This document shows positions 16,912-24,396 of a DNA stretch of 64,000 nt, piece after piece. The notes under the pieces are model-generated. The model did not search any database. It saw only the letters and a list, made by a program, of their open reading frames with translations, and was not told where the DNA came from. This stretch comes from Paracoccaceae bacterium (lineage in GTDB: Bacteria > Pseudomonadota > Alphaproteobacteria > Rhodobacterales > Rhodobacteraceae). Location: contig JANSXS010000001.1 of the NCBI GenBank assembly GCA_024742835.1, positions 124,001-188,000 on the forward strand, given 5' to 3'. Each line of letters begins with the position of its first letter. Within the stretch, counting starts at the first letter, position 1. A program made the translations under genes and the position numbers.

Positions 16912-17274
16912 TTGCAGGTTTTCAGGTCGCCGGTGATCGAGGAGGGCACGGCAAGCCGCGTGCTGGCCTTCGGCATTTCCGAAAGAGTGGCGCGTCTGCG
17001 CAATGATCTTTCGCTCGATTTGCCCGTCATGTTGCAGGACGACAAAAGTAGCCCGCTTGTCGTCATGATCGGCGCACAGACCGGGGATCGCATGGCGGTG
17101 CTTTGCGCGTTTGACGACGCTGAACTTGTGCGGACAGGGCGGCGCGCGGCGATGGTCGGCATGGCTGCCGAACGCGATTTTTGCATTGGGGCGCATCTTC
17201 GGCACCGGCCGAAGGTTACCTGTATCCGACTGAAGACCAACAGCCCCGCCGCATCCGGGCAATTGATGCCATGA
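16912..17274 (+). CDS. Unknown 120-residue protein with probable TTG start
   Basis: No family recognised. The frame has coding-like third-position GC for most of its length and ends in ATGA shared with the next gene start, which argues that it is real. There is no in-frame ATG or GTG before residue 8; TTG 16912 has GGAG seven bases upstream (16901-16904), so TTG is proposed, with GTG 16933 as alternative. The product is soluble and of mixed alpha/beta character (LDLPVMLQDDKSSPLVVMIG). The last 25 residues look less protein-like, so a frameshift near 17200 is possible. Confidence 0.4.
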   Translation: MQVFRSPVIEEGTASRVLAFGISERVARLRNDLSLDLPVMLQDDKSSPLVVMIGAQTGDRMAVLCAFDDAELVRTGRRAAMVGMAAERDFCIGAHLRHRPKVTCIRLKTNSPAASGQLMP

Positions 17275-18224
17275 GGGCAAAGGCGCTTTGGTGTATCGCC
17301 CCCGGGCAGGCAGAGATTCGTCCGGGCCTGCTGGGCGAAGGATGCAGGGTTGAAACGCTTTTCACCGCTATCAGCCGTGGCACCGAAAGACTGGTCTTCG
17401 AGGGGCGTGTACCCGACAGCGAACACGCTCGGATGCGCGCGCCTGCCCAAGAGGGGGCGTTTCCGTTCCCGGTCAAATATGGCTATTGCACCGTTGGGCG
17501 CGTGATTGACGGTGCCTTGGCGGGGCGCGTGGTGTTTGCGCTGCACCCGCATCAGACGGGGTTCTGCATGTCGCCAGAAATGCTGACACCGTTGCCCGAT
17601 GGGCTGCCACCCGCGCGCGCGGTGCTGGGGGCCAACATGGAAACCGCGCTCAACATCCTGTGGGACAGCGGCGCGTCGGCGGGTGATCGGATCGCCGTGG
17701 TGGGGGCCGGGGTCGTGGGCGCGCTGGTGGGTTATCTGGCCGCGCGCCTGCCGGGCGCGGATGTGACGCTGATCGACCGGCTGCCTGCCCGCGCGCCCCT
17801 GGGCCATGCGCTTGGCTGTGCCTTTGCCATGCCCGAGGCGGCACCGAAGAAATGTGACGTGGTCATTCACACAAGCGCCACGTCGCAGGGGCTTGCGCTG
17901 GCGCTGGATTGCGCCGGGCAGGAGGCCACGATCGTCGAGGCAAGCTGGCATGGCAGTACCCCCACCGCCGTGCCGCTTGGCGGGGCCTTTCACAGCCGCC
18001 GCTTGCGGCTTGTCAGCTCCCAGGTGGGGCAGCTCCCGGCCTTGCGCGCGCCGCGCTGGTCCTACGCGCGGCGCATGGCCAAGGCGCTGGACTTGCTTTG
18101 CGAACCGGTACTTGATCGCCTGATTTCAGGCGAAACCCCGTTTGAGGATCTACCCGCGCGCTATGGCGCGATCCTGTCTGATCCCGACACGCTGTGTCAC
18201 CGCATCCGATATCACACAACCTAA
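17271..18224 (+). CDS. Zinc-type (MDR) dehydrogenase-like protein without the catalytic zinc cysteine
   Basis: A 317-residue medium-chain dehydrogenase homologue. The N-terminal domain contains TLFTAISRGTERLVF where zinc-dependent members have the catalytic Cys; PVKYGYCTVGRV follows. The Rossmann part has IAVVGAGVVGALVGYLAA for NAD(P)H. The ISRGTE-type branch includes proteins related to BchC and uncharacterised dehydrogenases, so it may be a zinc-independent reductase. ATG 17271 overlaps the preceding stop (ATGA); an open frame continues 90 bases upstream. It is followed after nine bases by the PTPS-like gene. A role in reducing a side-chain carbonyl of a pteridine is inference. Confidence 0.8.
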   Translation: MRAKALWCIAPGQAEIRPGLLGEGCRVETLFTAISRGTERLVFEGRVPDSEHARMRAPAQEGAFPFPVKYGYCTVGRVIDGALAGRVVFALHPHQTGFCMSPEMLTPLPDGLPPARAVLGANMETALNILWDSGASAGDRIAVVGAGVVGALVGYLAARLPGADVTLIDRLPARAPLGHALGCAFAMPEAAPKKCDVVIHTSATSQGLALALDCAGQEATIVEASWHGSTPTAVPLGGAFHSRRLRLVSSQVGQLPALRAPRWSYARRMAKALDLLCEPVLDRLISGETPFEDLPARYGAILSDPDTLCHRIRYHTT

Positions 18225-18233
18225 GGAAATCAC

Positions 18234-18629
18234 ATGTTCGCCGTCGAAGTCCGAGACCACATCATGATCAGCCATTCCTTGCCAGACCCGGTATTCGGCC
18301 CGGCGCAGGGGATGCATGGCGCGACCTTCACGGTCGATACCGCCTTTTTCACCGAGGATATCGACGATCACGGTCTGGTCGTTGATATCGGTCTTGCAAC
18401 CGAAGCCCTGAGCGATGTGCTGGCCCCGCTGCGCTACCGGAACCTTGACGAGGTGCCTGATTTCGCGGGCAAGTTCACGACCACCGAATTCCTGTGCAGA
18501 CATATCTTTGAACAGATGGCGGGTTTTGTGCGCGAGGGGCGTCTCAAGGATGCGGGGCGGGTAAAGAAACTGCGCATCCTGCTGCATGAAAGCCACATCG
18601 CCCGCGCGTGGTATGAGGGCGAGATCTAG
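18234..18629 (+). CDS. 6-pyruvoyl-tetrahydropterin synthase/QueD-fold protein lacking the catalytic triad
   Basis: A 131-residue T-fold protein of the PTPS/QueD family: MFAVEVRDHIMISHSLP at the start, MHGATFTV where the family has HGHxY, VVDIGLATEAL for the vVDF segment, FTTTEF for PTsEN and ILLHESHIARAWYE for the pterin-binding Glu. Two zinc His (H14, H28) and E119 are kept, but the third zinc His is A30, the catalytic Cys position is A24, and the Asp-His pair is R67-Y68. It is therefore unlikely to perform the standard reaction. It may bind pterin and do different chemistry. Operon context: dehydrogenase before, methyltransferase one base after. Confidence 0.8.
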   Translation: MFAVEVRDHIMISHSLPDPVFGPAQGMHGATFTVDTAFFTEDIDDHGLVVDIGLATEALSDVLAPLRYRNLDEVPDFAGKFTTTEFLCRHIFEQMAGFVREGRLKDAGRVKKLRILLHESHIARAWYEGEI

Positions 18630-18630
18630 C

Positions 18631-19419
18631 ATGGGCTTCACGTCCGACTGGCTGGCGCTGCGCGAACCGGCGGACCATGCGGCGCGCGATGCGGGCCTGC
18701 TGCACAGGGCCGTGCGCGCGGCGGGCCCGTCCCCGGTGATCCTTGATCTGGGATGCGGCACGGGATCGACGGTGCGCGCGATGCGGGCGCATTTGCCATC
18801 CGGCACGCGCTGGCGGCTGGTGGATAGTGACCCCGTACTGCTGGAGCACGCGACCCGCGCCGCCGGTGACGGGGGCGAGGCGGTGTTGCTGGACATAACC
18901 GATATCGACGCCCTGCCGCTGCACAGTGTCACGCTGGTGACGGCTTCCGCACTGCTGGATCTGGTCAGTGCCGCGTGGATGCGGCGGCTGGCAGACCGGC
19001 TGAAGGTGCCGTTTTACGCGGCGCTGTCCTATGACGGGCATATGCGCTGGACCCCGGCGCTGCCCGAGGATGCGGGCGTGACCCGCGCGTTCAATGCGCA
19101 TCAACGGGGGGACAAGGGGATGGGACCGGCGCTTGGCCCGAAGGCGGTGACACAAGGCGCGGAGCTGTTGGAGGCTGCCGGGTTCGACGTGGCGCGCGCC
19201 GACAGCGCATGGCGGCTAGGAGCGGGGGATGTGGCCCTGCAAAGCGCGCTGGTCGAAGGGATCGCCACGGCCGCGCGCGAGTCGGGCGTCGAGGAGGCAG
19301 ACGGTTGGGGCAAGGCGCGCTGTGCGGCGGCGGCGCGCACCGACTGCGTGATCGGGCATGGCGATATTCTGGCGGTGCCGCATGTGGCGGCGGGCAGGGG
19401 CGCAGATGCAACAGGTTGA
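18631..19419 (+). CDS. Class I SAM-dependent methyltransferase
   Basis: A 262-residue Rossmann-fold methyltransferase: motif I VILDLGCGTGSTVRAM (about residues 32-47), acidic ribose-binding residues in RLVDSDPVLLEHA, motif III-like AVLLDITDIDAL, then TLVTASALLDLVSAAW. ATG 18631 follows the PTPS-like stop by one base; upstream in-frame ATGs lie inside that gene. The rest of the protein has a family-specific insertion (AALSYDGHMRWTPALPEDAG) that I cannot assign. A small cytoplasmic substrate, perhaps the pteridine or its sugar, is suggested only by the cluster. Confidence 0.85.
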   Translation: MGFTSDWLALREPADHAARDAGLLHRAVRAAGPSPVILDLGCGTGSTVRAMRAHLPSGTRWRLVDSDPVLLEHATRAAGDGGEAVLLDITDIDALPLHSVTLVTASALLDLVSAAWMRRLADRLKVPFYAALSYDGHMRWTPALPEDAGVTRAFNAHQRGDKGMGPALGPKAVTQGAELLEAAGFDVARADSAWRLGAGDVALQSALVEGIATAARESGVEEADGWGKARCAAAARTDCVIGHGDILAVPHVAAGRGADATG

Positions 19420-20176
19420 TGTGACACCCCGTGTCTGGAACAGCCTGCTGGCGCTGCGTGCGGGGGACGAACCGCCGTGTCTCTCCGGCTGGAGCGAGGG
19501 CGAAAAATCCGCCGTCGCCCTGTACCGGCCGCTTGCCTGTCGCGCGCAGGGGCCTGTGACCGTGGCGCAGATCGGCCAGTCACTGGATGCGCGGATCGCG
19601 ACGGTGACAGGCGACGCGCGCGACGTGTCCGGGCCGGACGGGCTTGCGCATCTGCACCGGATGCGCGCGCTTGTGGACGGGGTGGTGATCGGCGTGCGCA
19701 CCGCGCTGCATGACCGCCCCCGCATGACGGTCAGGCTGTGTGACGGGACAGATCCCGCCCGCATCGTCATCGACCCGCAAGGGCGACTGCCGGACGAGGC
19801 CCCGCTGTTGCAGACACCGGACGTGCGCCGCATCGTCGTGCAGGCGGTGGATCGCCCGCGCCCCAAGGGCGTCGAGGTGATCCGCCTGCACCGGCGAGAC
19901 GGTGGCCTTGATCCCGATGATATCCTGAGCGCGCTGCGCGCCGCCGGGCTTGGCACCATCATGATCGAGGGGGGTGGCACCACCATTGCCCGCTTTGTCG
20001 AGGCCGGGATGCTGACGCGGCTGCATGTGGCGGTCGCGCCGCTTTTGATCGGGGGTGGACAGGCGAGCCTGACCCTGCCAAATCCCGTTTCCCGTCTCTC
20101 AGAGGCGCTGCGCCCTGAAACCTGTGTCTTTTCGCTGGGTTCGGATGTGCTTTTCGATTGCGACATGAGGCGCTGA
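19406..20176 (+). CDS. RibD C-terminal-domain reductase (pyrimidine/pterin reductase fold)
   Basis: A 256-residue protein whose residues about 50-250 form a RibD_C/dihydrofolate-reductase-like domain: VAQIGQSLDARIATVTGD, HLHRMRALVDGVVIGVRTAL and the NADPH-binding TIMIEGGGTTIARFVEAG, VAPLLIGGG. The deaminase half of RibD is absent; instead there are about 50 N-terminal residues of unknown role. In riboflavin synthesis this fold reduces the ribosyl chain; in other pathways it reduces pterins. ATG 19406 overlaps the methyltransferase by 14 bases. It is the last gene of the cluster; no clear terminator was seen in 20177-20266. Confidence 0.87.
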   Translation: MQQVDVTPRVWNSLLALRAGDEPPCLSGWSEGEKSAVALYRPLACRAQGPVTVAQIGQSLDARIATVTGDARDVSGPDGLAHLHRMRALVDGVVIGVRTALHDRPRMTVRLCDGTDPARIVIDPQGRLPDEAPLLQTPDVRRIVVQAVDRPRPKGVEVIRLHRRDGGLDPDDILSALRAAGLGTIMIEGGGTTIARFVEAGMLTRLHVAVAPLLIGGGQASLTLPNPVSRLSEALRPETCVFSLGSDVLFDCDMRR

Positions 20177-20323
20177 CCGGGTAGCCGGTATCACCAAGCA
20201 GCAAGTTATCGGCAACGCTCCGCCGTCAACTGCGGTCTATCCGCCCACCCACGAAATCGTCACTGGATGTTTCAACGGGCCAGCCCAGAACATGTAGAGC
20301 CGTGTAACCAGAGCGAGTTTCGC

Positions 20324-22132
20324 ATGAAAGATTTCGACAGACCCCCGTCTCTGTCGCCCGAGAGCTGCGCCGCCTGCCAGTCACGCGGCGGGCATTGGTT
20401 GCGGACCCTGCCGGTCGCGCGGCGGCGCTGGATCGTGGCGGGGTTGAACGCCGTCACGATCCTTGGACTTTTGGCCGGGATGTGGGCAATGCTGGCCACC
20501 CAAGGGCTGGTTGTGGGCGAATATATCATGCTGGCGGCCTATGCGCTGACCCTGCCATGGTTGTCCATCGGGCTTTGGAACAGCGTGATCGGCCTTGTGC
20601 TTGACCGGGTCTTTGCGCAGGAGGCGGCAGAGGTCGTCACCCCGGCGCTGGCCCGCGCCAGCGATGGCGACCCGATCCGCGCGCGCACAGCCGTTGTGAT
20701 GGCCCTGCGCAACGAGGATGCCGACAGGTCGGTGGCGCGGCTGCGCAAGCTGGCGCAAGAGATCGCGCACGGCGCTTACCATGACAGGTTCGGCTTTCAC
20801 ATTCTCAGCGATACCGATGACGCGGATATCGCGCGCCGCGAAGAGGCGCTTGTCGCCGCGTGGCAGGCACAGGAACCGGGCGCGGATATCCAGTATCGCC
20901 GCCGCACCGACAATAGTGGCTACAAGGCTGGCAATATCGCGGAATTCGTGCGTCGCGGCGGGGCGGAATACACCTATTTCCTGCCGCTTGACGCCGATAG
21001 CGAGATGGGCGCGGCGACTGTCTTGCGCATGGTGCGGGTCATGCAGGCCAGCCCCGAGATCGGCATGTTGCAAAGCCTTGTGACGGGCCTGCCATCGCGG
21101 ACATTCTTCACCCGTGCGTTCCAGTTCGGTATGCGCCACGGTATGCGCTCTTATACGCTTGGGTCGGCGTGGTGGCAGGCGGATTGCGGGCCCAATTGGG
21201 GGCATAACCTGTTGATCCGGCTGCGGCCGTTTCGGGATGCCTGCATGTTGCCGGTGCTGCCCGGTCGCGGCCCGCTTTCGGGGCCGATCATGAGCCACGA
21301 TCAGGTCGAGGCCGTGCTCATGCGTCGCGCGGGTTACGAGGTGCGCGTCATGGCCCAAGAGACTGAAAGCCGAGAGGAAAACCCGCCGAGCCTTGTGGAT
21401 TTCATCCGCCGGGAACTGCGCTGGATGAATGGCAACATGCAATATCTGCGCCTGTTGACCCTGCCGGGGCTGAAGCGGCTGAGCCGGGTGCAGCTTGTGC
21501 TGGCGATCGCGATGTATGTCAGCGCCCCGGCATGGATGGTGTTCATCCTTGGCGGGGCCGCGATGGCGGGCAGCGATGTGCAGATGTCGTCGGTGCCGCT
21601 TTGGGTGGGGCTGGGGTTCTTTGCGATGTTGATGGCCTTCACGTTGATGCCCAAGTTGATGGGGCTGGCGCAGGTTCTGGCGCGGACCGAGCGGGCCGAG
21701 GTCTATGGCGGGCGGGCGCGGGTTGTGGCGGGTGGTCTGGCGGAAATCGTGTTTTCCATGCTGATCGCCCCGGTCGTGGCCGTTTCACTGACGCTGTTCA
21801 TGGGCGGGCTATGCGTCGGCCGTCGTATCGGCTGGGACGCGCAACAGCGCGACAGGCGCGCCTTGCGCTGGTCCGAGGCGGCGCGCGTGCTGTGGCCGCA
21901 TACCGGGCTTGGCGTGATCCTGCTGGCATGGCTTGTGGCGGTCGCGCCGTGGGCGCTGTGGTTTGCCGCGCCGATCCTGCTGGCGCTGATCTGCGCGATC
22001 CCGCTTGCCGTGGTGTCGACCCTGCCCGCGCTTAGCCGATGGTCCATGGCGCAGGGGCTGTTCGACATTCCCGAGGACCGGCTCACCCGCCCCGGTCAGG
22101 GGCGGGCGCGGCTTGCGGCAGACCATGCCTGA
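20324..22132 (+). CDS. opgH: Periplasmic glucan glucosyltransferase OpgH/MdoH
   Basis: A 602-residue membrane glucosyltransferase that builds the beta-glucan backbone of osmoregulated periplasmic glucans from UDP-glucose. Two membrane segments lie near residues 37-90; the GT2 domain has AVVMALRNEDADRSVARL, the DxD motif in FLPLDADSEM, and the acceptor-binding ELRWMNGN; about five more membrane segments follow. The segment DCGPNWGHNLLIRLRPF is typical for MdoH. Shorter than E. coli OpgH (847), lacking its long N- and C-terminal extensions. ATG 20324 (MKDFDRPPSL) preferred; an in-frame ATG at 20267 is an alternative. No opgG is visible nearby. Confidence 0.88.
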   Translation: MKDFDRPPSLSPESCAACQSRGGHWLRTLPVARRRWIVAGLNAVTILGLLAGMWAMLATQGLVVGEYIMLAAYALTLPWLSIGLWNSVIGLVLDRVFAQEAAEVVTPALARASDGDPIRARTAVVMALRNEDADRSVARLRKLAQEIAHGAYHDRFGFHILSDTDDADIARREEALVAAWQAQEPGADIQYRRRTDNSGYKAGNIAEFVRRGGAEYTYFLPLDADSEMGAATVLRMVRVMQASPEIGMLQSLVTGLPSRTFFTRAFQFGMRHGMRSYTLGSAWWQADCGPNWGHNLLIRLRPFRDACMLPVLPGRGPLSGPIMSHDQVEAVLMRRAGYEVRVMAQETESREENPPSLVDFIRRELRWMNGNMQYLRLLTLPGLKRLSRVQLVLAIAMYVSAPAWMVFILGGAAMAGSDVQMSSVPLWVGLGFFAMLMAFTLMPKLMGLAQVLARTERAEVYGGRARVVAGGLAEIVFSMLIAPVVAVSLTLFMGGLCVGRRIGWDAQQRDRRALRWSEAARVLWPHTGLGVILLAWLVAVAPWALWFAAPILLALICAIPLAVVSTLPALSRWSMAQGLFDIPEDRLTRPGQGRARLAADHA

Positions 22133-22188
22133 GCATGGATGATCCCGTGATGATCCCGTGCAAAAGCCTGTCACGAGCGGGGGCCGGA

Positions 22189-22770
22189 TCAATCCATCCG
22201 CATCGCTTCGGTTTCGATGCTGATTTCCACCGTGTCGCCGACAAGACCGTTCTCGACGGCGTACATCATGCCGAAATCGCTGCGCTCGATACTGGTGTCG
22301 ATGGACAGGCCCAGAACGAATTTCTTGTGACCGAACGGGTAGGTATCGGCCTTGTTCAGCGTGACATCCAGGGTCACGGGCTGCGTCGTGCCAAGGATCG
22401 TCAGATCGCCGGTCACGGTGCCTGCCGTGTCGCTTTGCGGGGTGCCGCCAGTGGCGACAAAGGTGATTTCGGGGTGGTTCGCCACGTCCAGAAAATCGCC
22501 GTTGCGCACATGCCCGTCGCGGGCCTCGTGAAAGGTGGTCACACTGGCGGCATCTATCGTGACCTCGACATCCGAAAGCTTCTGGGTGTCCATGTCATAG
22601 GCAAAGCTGCCATTGACCGTGCCGAAGATACCAAGCGTCTTGGCATAGCCGACGTGATCGACAGTGAAAAAGACGGCGGTATGATCGGGATCAAGCTGAT
22701 AGCGATCGGGCGCCGCGAGGGCGGCAAGGGGGAACGCGGCAAGCGCGGCGGTCACGAATGCAAATCGCAT
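22189..22770 (-). CDS. YceI-family periplasmic lipid-binding protein
   Basis: A 193-residue exported protein: signal peptide MRFAFVTAALAAFPLAALA, cleavage before APDRYQLD, then one YceI lipocalin-like barrel with DPDHTAVFFTVDHVG, GIFGTVNGSFAYD, DFLDVANHPEITFVAT, GDLTILGTTQPVTLDVTLN and a C-terminal SDFGMMYAVENGLVGDTVEI. YceI proteins bind isoprenoid chains such as polyprenyl-type molecules in the periplasm. The frame is open far upstream, but ATG 22770 with the signal peptide is clear. It is convergent with opgH and divergent from the EEP gene. Confidence 0.93.
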   Translation of the reverse strand: MRFAFVTAALAAFPLAALAAPDRYQLDPDHTAVFFTVDHVGYAKTLGIFGTVNGSFAYDMDTQKLSDVEVTIDAASVTTFHEARDGHVRNGDFLDVANHPEITFVATGGTPQSDTAGTVTGDLTILGTTQPVTLDVTLNKADTYPFGHKKFVLGLSIDTSIERSDFGMMYAVENGLVGDTVEISIETEAMRMD

Positions 22771-22815
22771 GAGGGCTCCTGTGTCTGAGTGTCTGTGGGG
22801 TCTGGTATTAGTGAG

Positions 22816-23601
22816 ATGATAGGTCGGCCGAGATTTTTCGCAAATGACACGGGCGTGATCACGGCCCCGCGGCTTTGCTGTGCAAGCTGGAACATTCACC
22901 GCGCCAGGGGCAGCGATGGGCGGGTCGATCCGGACCGCATCCGCGCGGCGATCACCGATCATCTTGCGCCGCTGGATCTGGATGTGCTGGCGCTTCAGGA
23001 AGCGGACGAAGAGTGCCGACCACATGCGCGCATCCTTGATATCGACGGCATCGGCCATGCGACCGGGCTGTGCTATCAACATGCGGATGCGGCAATGCGA
23101 TGGGGGCCGGAAAGCAGCGGGTTTCTTGGCACGATCCTGTTCCTGCATCCGCGCTTTACGCCCACTCACCGCGCCGTGATCGACCTGCCGGGCCATTGTC
23201 ATCGCGGGGCCGTTGTCATCGAGGCGACCGCGGGGCCGGTGCCGTTTCGTCTGGTCTCGGGGCATTTGTCGCTGACCCAGCCGTTGCGCATTGTCCAGAT
23301 GCGGATCATCGGCCAGTATCTGCGGCGCCGACCGCCCATGCAGACCGTCCTGCTGGGGGATTTCAATGAATGGCGGCCCTGGGGCGGGCTGATGTTCAGC
23401 GCGCGATTGATCGGGCAACGGTTTGGCGGGCCGGTGCGCGGCACGTTTCCATCCCGGTATCCGGTGTTGCCGCTGGACCGGATCATGACGGATCGGGCGG
23501 GGGCGATATCCGACGCACAAGTGATCGCGGCCGCCCCGCTGAGCCGCGCCTCGGATCACTTGCCGATCTCGGCTCGGATCACACTGTCGCGAGCGGGCTG
23601 A
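22816..23601 (+). CDS. Endonuclease/exonuclease/phosphatase (EEP) family protein
   Basis: A 261-residue EEP-fold hydrolase: SWNIHRARGSDGRVD (Asn of motif I, about residues 25-39), LALQEADEE (metal Glu), LVSGHLSL, VLLGDFNEW (Asp-Asn) and SRASDHLPISARI (catalytic Asp-His) are all intact. Family members cleave phosphodiesters in nucleic acids or lipids. Start: ATG 22816 after GTGAG, with GTG 22789 and GTG 22855 as alternatives. Next to a CDP-alcohol phosphatidyltransferase and a phosphoglycerol-transferase-like gene, a lipid or phosphoglycerol substrate is more likely than DNA, but this is inference. Confidence 0.82.
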   Translation: MIGRPRFFANDTGVITAPRLCCASWNIHRARGSDGRVDPDRIRAAITDHLAPLDLDVLALQEADEECRPHARILDIDGIGHATGLCYQHADAAMRWGPESSGFLGTILFLHPRFTPTHRAVIDLPGHCHRGAVVIEATAGPVPFRLVSGHLSLTQPLRIVQMRIIGQYLRRRPPMQTVLLGDFNEWRPWGGLMFSARLIGQRFGGPVRGTFPSRYPVLPLDRIMTDRAGAISDAQVIAAAPLSRASDHLPISARITLSRAG

Positions 23602-23670
23602 TCCGGCCGGCCGCAACTCTGGCCGGGGCCGCGCGCTGCGCTAGATCCTGCCAATAACAAGGAAGTCCAG

Positions 23671-24396
23671 ATGGTCGAGAGCAATTCGACGAATCCGGCC
23701 CGAACGCAGGGGCCGCGACAGCCACTGAGCGACTTCGCCCTGCTTGCCGGAGCCTTGGGCGTGGGGTTGGGCCTGGCCGCAACTGCAATATACGCAACGC
23801 CGCTTTGGGTGCTTTGCGCCTTTGGTGTTGGGGCGGGGGTTGCGGCGCGCGGGCTGTGGGGCAGTTATCCGCATCACGATCTTGGCCTTTGCAACGCCGT
23901 GACGCTGGTGCGCCTTGGGTTGACGGCATTGCTGTTCGGCGCGCTGTTCGAGCCGGGAGCCGTCTCCGCCTGGGCGGTGTTCTGGATCGCGGTGGCGGCC
24001 TTTGCACTGGACGGCGTTGACGGGTATCTGGCGCGGCACTCGGGGTTGGCGTCCCGCTTTGGGGCGCGGTTCGACATGGAAACCGACGCGGCCCTGGGGG
24101 CGATCCTTGCAACATGGCTGCTTTTGTCCGGCGCGGTTGGCCCGGCGATCCTGATCCTTGGATATCTGCGCTATGCCTTCGTAGTTGCGGGCTGGATCCT
24201 GCCCGCGCTGCGCGCCCCCTTGCCCGAGGCGCTGCGCCGCAAGGCGATCTGCGTGGCGCAGATCGGCGCGTTGATCTTTATCACCCTGCCCGGCAACCCG
24301 TGGTCGCTTGACGCGCTGGTATCGCTGATCGCGTCGGGGCTGTTGCTGTATTCGTTCGGGGTGGACAGTTTCCGGCTGTTGCGACGGGCCGGATGA
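23671..24396 (+). CDS. CDP-alcohol phosphatidyltransferase family membrane enzyme
   Basis: A 241-residue protein with about six membrane segments. The family motif D-x2-DG-x2-AR-x8-G-x3-D-x3-D is complete in LDGVDGYLARHSGLASRFGA followed by RFDMETD (about residues 111-137). Such enzymes move a phosphatidyl group from a CDP-lipid to an alcohol (glycerol phosphate, inositol, serine, choline). The acceptor cannot be told. The N-terminal hydrophilic stretch of about 25 residues precedes the first helix. It overlaps the next gene by four bases (ATGA), so it is coupled to a putative phosphoglycerol transferase, which may use its lipid product. Confidence 0.88.
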   Translation: MVESNSTNPARTQGPRQPLSDFALLAGALGVGLGLAATAIYATPLWVLCAFGVGAGVAARGLWGSYPHHDLGLCNAVTLVRLGLTALLFGALFEPGAVSAWAVFWIAVAAFALDGVDGYLARHSGLASRFGARFDMETDAALGAILATWLLLSGAVGPAILILGYLRYAFVVAGWILPALRAPLPEALRRKAICVAQIGALIFITLPGNPWSLDALVSLIASGLLLYSFGVDSFRLLRRAG

